Shown piece after piece: positions 40,093 through 43,172 of a DNA stretch of 43,172 nt (the stretch's first letter is position 1; every line of letters begins with the position of its first letter). Position numbers and translations under genes: made by a program. Under the pieces are notes generated by a model. The model made no database searches and was not told where the DNA came from. It was given only the letters and a program-made list of their open reading frames with translations. Source of the DNA: a virus; IMG/VR virus record IMGVR_UViG_3300021223_000019, positions 1 through 43,172 of that record; one strand, given 5' to 3'.

Positions 40093-40815
40093 ATGGTAGG
40101 TGGCGTAAGGGTTGTATCTCATGATCGGGACGAAATAATCATTGGAGAATTTAGAGTTTTAGAGTTGGCTCTGTTGGTTGATGCAGTCGCCTCGCATTGT
40201 ATAGGTAATGTGCTCGGCTGGAGCGTTGCACCTGATAGTACTTATTTGACAAGTGATATGGTTTCAAATTTTCCTCATGATCATTCCTACGGTCTTATCT
40301 CCTGCCGAAAGTCCGCTGATAATAAAGTAGTGCGTGAGTGGGAAGTCATGGTTGAATATGAGTTGGACGATAAAAACCCCGAGAGAATTTTCAGCGTTCG
40401 GTATAAAACAACTAGGACGGGGTTTGCTGAAGAGAAGCGTGGCTTTAGAGTTTCGGGTGTTCGAATAATTTCCGAAGTTTCATCGCGGCAAATGTTAGAT
40501 GTTTTGAATTATTTCAGAGAGAGATTTCAGGCACTTGGCTCTGAGACTGGATTTTTCTCAAGCTGGTCAAATGCAGGGCTAGCAGTAATAGTGAGATGCG
40601 CTAACTGTTCTCATCATGTGTTAATACCTTCTAAAAAAATCCTGTCTGTATTTAAGTCCTACAGTCAGCCATCAGACGCAAATGAAAAACTAAAGTGCTC
40701 TAAATGTGGAGAGAGAGGGAAGGCACGGATTTGGCCGGTGATTCCAGGAGAGGTTTATCAGAGCTATCCGAGGATCCCCGATCCAAACGCAAGCAGCATT
40801 TTTGGTAAATGGTGA
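40093..40815 (+). CDS. Cargo protein of 240 residues with C-terminal zinc ribbon
   Basis: This protein is in AT-rich DNA. Its N-terminal 160 residues mix beta and helical elements (DEIIIGEFRVLELALLVDAV; KVVREWEVMVEYELDD). Residues from about 178 onwards have CANCSHH and CSKCGERG, a C4 zinc ribbon, and a proline-rich end (RIPDPNASSIFGKW). AAGGAG lies 6 bases before ATG. I do not recognise the family. The ribbon could bind nucleic acid. It stands alone between repeat copies B and C. Confidence 0.7.
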   Translation: MVGGVRVVSHDRDEIIIGEFRVLELALLVDAVASHCIGNVLGWSVAPDSTYLTSDMVSNFPHDHSYGLISCRKSADNKVVREWEVMVEYELDDKNPERIFSVRYKTTRTGFAEEKRGFRVSGVRIISEVSSRQMLDVLNYFRERFQALGSETGFFSSWSNAGLAVIVRCANCSHHVLIPSKKILSVFKSYSQPSDANEKLKCSKCGERGKARIWPVIPGEVYQSYPRIPDPNASSIFGKW

Positions 40816-41381
40816 TAGCGGATTACCGTTCAAGAATCGCGTTGTAATTCTTTGGCATGGTTGTATAGCGCGCCAGGTGCTCAGTAGAATCTGGGCTCGA
40901 ACTCACTACTATATGCCTTTGGTAGTGACTGGATTAAAGCGACAGAAACTGTCTCTGTATGAGGTGATTCGCGACATCCAGCGAAATTTGGTAGTACGAA
41001 AGTGGTACGAGCCATTTTAATGGTGGCTGGAGGCCGCGCTGTATAAGCCGCTCAGGGCAAGTTATTCCAATCATCGGACGGTAAAAGACGATCGGATAGC
41101 TGAAGCGCGAATGGGGCAAAAATGGGGGCAAACCATACGCCAACCTATGCTACTCATTGCCAATTATGCATCTATGCACTTAGCTGACGACCGGCGCCAC
41201 AGCCAGCAAACGCGGGCGTATACCTGAGACGCTGCCACATACGCCTGCACAATCGGGGTATGACGGGGATTGTCTGAAGGCGTCATGTGAATTGGTATCA
41301 ATACCTATAGGCATCGGTATGGATGATGGTGGATCCCTGAATTACGAATCGCGCTATAAGATAGCCATTCCGATCTACTCA
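40816..41381. other. Cargo-zone stretch without a supported gene
   Basis: No gene is supported. The open frame at 40802-41020 has no ribosome site and an atypical composition. Repeat copy C is at 41118-41150, directly after a second ATGGGGC (41111-41117), giving a short tandem. The remainder to 41381 shows nothing recognisable. Confidence 0.6.
41118..41150 (+). repeat. 33-nt cargo-zone repeat, copy C
   Basis: AAAAATGGGGGCAAA...ACGCCAACCTATGC. It aligns with copies A and B without gaps; unlike them no terminator follows it. Confidence 0.6.
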
Positions 41382-41534
41382 CTACGGATTCTTAGGGGGA
41401 GGGGAAACAGGTTTACTTTGGCTTTGAGCCATAGGTTTAGGCTGATATCCATCCTGTGCGATCCCAGGTCTAGGGCCTGTTGGTTGGTAGCCATTGGTCT
41501 GCAGCTTCGGATCTTGCTTGTCAGTGGTGGCCAT
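41382..41534 (-). CDS. 50-residue proline-rich GYQP/PPPKNP protein (second paralogue)
   Basis: The product begins MATTDKQDPKLQTNGYQPTG and contains a second GYQP at about residues 29-32 and ends SPPPKNP. It is rich in Pro, Gln and Lys and has no hydrophobic segment, so it is probably disordered. GAGGA lies 8 bases before ATG 41534. It is the last gene of the three-gene operon, 15 bp after its 45-residue paralogue, with which it shares GYQP spacing and the identical six-residue end. Confidence 0.7.
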   Translation of the reverse strand: MATTDKQDPKLQTNGYQPTGPRPGIAQDGYQPKPMAQSQSKPVSPPPKNP

Positions 41535-41549
41535 TTCGCTTTTCCTCAA

Positions 41550-41687
41550 CTATGGGTTTTTTGGTGGAGGGGCTGGAGCCCTTTCGCTAGTGGGCGTTGG
41601 GGCGTACCCATTTTTGACACGGCTGGAGTCACCTTTGCCAGGTTGGTAGCCGAATTTCTCAGAACCATCATTTTTTTTGTTCGTCAT
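41550..41687 (-). CDS. 45-residue proline-rich GYQP/PPPKNP protein (first paralogue)
   Basis: The product begins MTNKKNDGSEKFGYQPGKGD, has GYAP at residues 27-30 and ends APPPKNP. AGGAG lies 7 bases before the ATG at 41687. The gene overlaps the end of the DUF6338 gene by 20 bp, which implies translational coupling. A paralogue follows directly. The two frames are short enough to be missed by standard gene callers, but both have strong ribosome sites and the same C-terminus. Confidence 0.72.
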   Translation of the reverse strand: MTNKKNDGSEKFGYQPGKGDSSRVKNGYAPTPTSERAPAPPPKNP

Positions 41688-42294
41688 TTTCACTCTCCTG
41701 TGGATCTTCCACATGAAACAGCTCAAGCGAAATTATCTCTTTTGCGAGGATGAGTATGCCAGCAGAATTCTCCCTCTGCCTCTCAAACCCGCAACCTTCG
41801 TTTAGCACCCAAGTCTGCTGTAGATAAATTTGCTCTGGCTCGGGGTTACTGGATGCAAAGGATTCCGGTCCATAATATCCACCGATTTTGCGGCCGTCAC
41901 TTAGCGTTGCCACGACCCAATAGCGAATTCGTTTGTTGAATACAAAATCCCAGGGCTTACCGGTTGGGTGTACGATTGAGCGCTGGAGAAGCTGAGTCTT
42001 CCTAAGCCATAAGAAAGCCCATGCCCATCCTATTGGAGCAACCAGCAGTACAGCAACATAGAAAAGTACGTACCAAACCGGGTGACTGGTCTTCAGGTCA
42101 AGTTGCTCCATCGCGTAAATAGGACCTATTAGCAGCGCATAATTAATGGAGCTATAGGCAACCGCATCGATTAGCTGCTGGGATGTGTCTTTGACTTGAG
42201 TCGGTTGTAGCAATGCATAGGTTTTCAGGCTTATGAAACCAGGCACCACAAATGCGATGAACAATACCAGCTTGTCTACTTCCCATATGTCCAT
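41668..42294 (-). CDS. DUF6338 membrane protein
   Basis: This 208-residue protein has three predicted membrane segments, at about residues 8-28 (LVLFIAFVVPGFISLKTYAL), 45-62 (AYSSINYALLIGPIYAM) and 73-97 (YVLFYVAVLLVAPIGWAWAF). A soluble domain follows, with HPTGKPWDFVFNKRIRYWVV, DGRKIGGYYGPESFASS and EQIYLQQTWVL, the DUF6338 signature. The tail is acidic/charged. I chose ATG 42294 (AGGA 8 bases upstream, typical MDIWEVDKL start) over 42333. It leads an operon with two small proline-rich genes. Function of the family is not known to me; a membrane-linked defence or exclusion role is speculation. Confidence 0.82.
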   Translation of the reverse strand: MDIWEVDKLVLFIAFVVPGFISLKTYALLQPTQVKDTSQQLIDAVAYSSINYALLIGPIYAMEQLDLKTSHPVWYVLFYVAVLLVAPIGWAWAFLWLRKTQLLQRSIVHPTGKPWDFVFNKRIRYWVVATLSDGRKIGGYYGPESFASSNPEPEQIYLQQTWVLNEGCGFERQRENSAGILILAKEIISLELFHVEDPQESENDEQKK

Positions 42295-42305
42295 GTTTGT
42301 TCCTA

Positions 42306-42344
42306 ATCCGATTTGCGCTAATGTTGCCTGCATTTAAATCGGAT
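42306..42344. promoter_or_regulatory. 9-bp inverted repeat upstream of DUF6338
   Basis: ATCCGATTT (42306-42314) and AAATCGGAT (42336-42344) are a perfect inverted repeat with a 21-bp spacer. The near arm abuts the ribosome site of the DUF6338 gene. It may be an operator or an mRNA hairpin controlling the cargo operon. Confidence 0.45.
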
Positions 42345-42733
42345 AGCTATTGACTAGCGCACCCTGACTTGCCGTAAGGCACTGGAAAACCCTGCTCATT
42401 TAAACGTTCTGGGTCGCACTGAAGATTTAGGGCAAATTAGGGCAAACTCAGGTCTGTAGCAGGCCTCATCAGGCCATACGCAGCAGGCCACACACGCGTA
42501 AATATTGGCCTAAGGCGGCCTCGTCAGAGATCGGAAGAGGTTCGAATCCCTATCCACGACCTATGCACGGAGGTATGACGACGAGCCGGAGCGTCTAGGG
42601 GGACGAAGTGTAGGAAATCCATTCCGCAACCTCTACAGTGCCTCCCGATTTCAGAGGGTTCCAGTGCAGCATAAATATTGGCGATGCGGAATTGATGCGG
42701 TTTTAACCATATGATAAATATAAAGATATTCGT
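42345..42733. other. Gene-free right attachment arm
   Basis: No gene is supported. Tandem TTAGGGCAAA (42427-42446, two copies 10 bp apart) resembles arm-type integrase site spacing. TAAATATTGGC occurs at 42499-42509 and 42672-42682. ATTCCGCAAC at 42621-42630 matches the repeats inside attL. Several AGGCC elements cluster in 42460-42522. Together these look like the binding array for integrase and accessory factors. Confidence 0.5.
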
Positions 42734-42788
42734 GGATTGCAAATCCGCCTACGCCGGTTCGATTCCGACCTCGGCCTCCACTCTTAAA
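42734..42788. repeat. attR core (direct repeat with attL)
   Basis: Exact copy of 1513-1567: the 3' half of tRNA-Cys from the anticodon stem to CCA plus CTCTTAAA. It is the displaced original host 3' end and is not a complete tRNA, since the upstream bases do not continue the tRNA. Confidence 0.95.
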
Positions 42789-42790
42789 AA

Positions 42791-42821
42791 CCCCGTAGAT
42801 CAATGATCTACGGGGTTTTTT
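42791..42821 (+). terminator. Host copy of the tRNA-Cys terminator
   Basis: Identical hairpin and T run to 1569-1599. This is the original host terminator, displaced to the right end of the prophage by integration. Confidence 0.92.
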
Positions 42822-42845
42822 ATTGCCTGGAAAAACTCGGCCAGT

Positions 42846-43172
42846 TCAGTACGCCGCCGCGATCGCTCGGGCCAGTTGCGCGTCAGTCATCAGCGGCGAG
42901 CGATGGCTGGCGCGGTAATAGCGAGACGCCTGCTCAAATTGCGCGCCGCGGATCTCGCCATTTGAGCCAATGAAGGCGAGTGCATCACTCTTGGCTGATT
43001 TGAACGCTGAGGGGCCGTCCGAAGTGAGCATTGTGGTCCCACCGGTGATAAACGTCGGAAGCACTGTCGTCATCACACCTGCTCTGTCCCATGGGTTTTT
43101 GATTTCACCTGCCCCGACTTGAGTGCCGATCGATGCCAGAAGGGCGATTGCCAGCGTTTTCCATGAACCCAT
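42846..43172 (-). CDS. DUF2388 secreted protein
   Basis: This 108-residue host protein has a signal peptide (MGSWKTLAIALLASIGTQVGAG) and a DUF2388 domain with SDALAFIGSNGEIRGAQFE and SRYYRASHRSPLMTDAQLA. It is expected in the periplasm. Its ATG lies exactly at the window edge, so an upstream start cannot be excluded. It is the original right neighbour of tRNA-Cys. Confidence 0.85.
   Translation of the reverse strand: MGSWKTLAIALLASIGTQVGAGEIKNPWDRAGVMTTVLPTFITGGTTMLTSDGPSAFKSAKSDALAFIGSNGEIRGAQFEQASRYYRASHRSPLMTDAQLARAIAAAY

Larger units (their letters stand above)
1513..42788. mobile_element. Lambdoid siphophage-type prophage, attL to attR
   Basis: A 55-bp exact direct repeat of the tRNA-Cys 3' half bounds the element, with the integrase next to the left end. 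Inside are modules in lambdoid order: integrase, early left genes, repressor, cro, cII, primase, Q, lysis, packaging, head, tail, fibre, endolysin and spanins. No late gene appears interrupted except at the 3' end of the T-like tail chaperone, where a cargo insertion lies. The head is mosaic: lambda-type terminase, portal and protease with a Mu-type capsid. The baseplate is of the DUF2460/DUF2163/NlpC kind. The phage looks intact, but inducibility cannot be judged from sequence alone. Confidence 0.93.

Noticed and set aside
40802-41020. 72-codon open frame after the zinc-ribbon gene
   Set aside because: No ribosome site, odd composition, starts inside the preceding gene's end.
41292-41753. 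153-codon plus-strand open frame
   Set aside because: Antisense to the two small proline-rich genes, which have good ribosome sites and a shared C-terminus.
42530-42566. GAGGTTCGAATCCCTATC resembling a tRNA T arm
   Set aside because: The five-base T stem does not pair beyond two bases and no acceptor or anticodon arm is present, so it is not a tRNA gene or clear remnant.
1-43172. CRISPR arrays, insertion sequences, rRNA genes
   Set aside because: No regularly spaced identical repeats, transposase-like frames or rRNA sequence were seen on either strand.

Overview
The window is a complete lambdoid siphophage-type prophage of about 41.3 kb, integrated in a tRNA-Cys gene of a Pseudomonas chromosome, with one host gene on each side. 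Host assignment is by inference. The left flank encodes a carboxynorspermidine decarboxylase and the right flank a DUF2388 protein, both typical of fluorescent pseudomonads, and the phage genes resemble Pseudomonas phage families. A 55-bp exact duplication of the tRNA-Cys 3' half (1513-1567 and 42734-42788) marks attL and attR. The hairpin terminator behind the tRNA is duplicated as well, so the phage restored both tRNA and terminator on integration.

Layout. (1) 1-1512: nspC, then a promoter and tRNA-Cys. (2) 1513-9026, minus strand: a small cargo gene, tyrosine integrase, a DUF4224 protein, a C5-cytosine methyltransferase, an HD phosphohydrolase, and a run of small overlapping early genes that includes a PrtN-family activator and a KilAC-like protein. 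(3) 9027-11341: the immunity switch. A CI/LexA-type repressor (minus strand) is flanked on both sides by near-identical 19-bp operator-like sites. Cro/YdaS-like, CII-like and TraR/DksA-like genes follow on the plus strand. (4) 11331-14209: a Toprim/VapE primase-helicase, a Q-like antiterminator, and a gene-free stretch full of GTCCTAC repeats. (5) 14424-25491: holin, terminase, portal, S49 protease with a nested scaffold start, Mu-gpT-like capsid, head-tail joining proteins, tail tube, and G/GT-type tail chaperones with a probable -1 frameshift. (6) 25466-26470: a cargo insertion inside the tail operon. It carries a reverse-strand 69-residue protein resembling the Sm/Hfq fold and a diverged duplicate of the T-gene end, followed by a small secreted protein with its own terminator. 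(7) 26494-36580: tape measure, a DUF2460/DUF2163/NlpC-P60/hub baseplate module, and a beta-helix tail spike. (8) 36666-37690: endolysin and Rz/Rz1 spanins.

The right end (37.7-42.3 kb) is an AT-richer cargo zone. It holds a DUF3892 protein, a 301-residue TTG-initiated protein, a 240-residue zinc-ribbon protein, three dispersed copies of a 33-nt repeat, and a compact three-gene operon. That operon encodes a DUF6338 membrane protein followed by two tiny paralogous proline-rich proteins (45 and 50 residues) sharing GYQP and a C-terminal PPPKNP.

Functionally, the repressor holds down a leftward promoter (early genes, methyltransferase, integrase) and a rightward promoter (cro, cII, replication). 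Q then relieves termination into the late operon. The most likely undescribed systems are the DUF6338 plus twin GYQP/PPPKNP operon, and the Sm/Hfq-like cargo gene that entered the tail operon together with a recoded T-gene end. All family names come from reading the translations; no database search was run.
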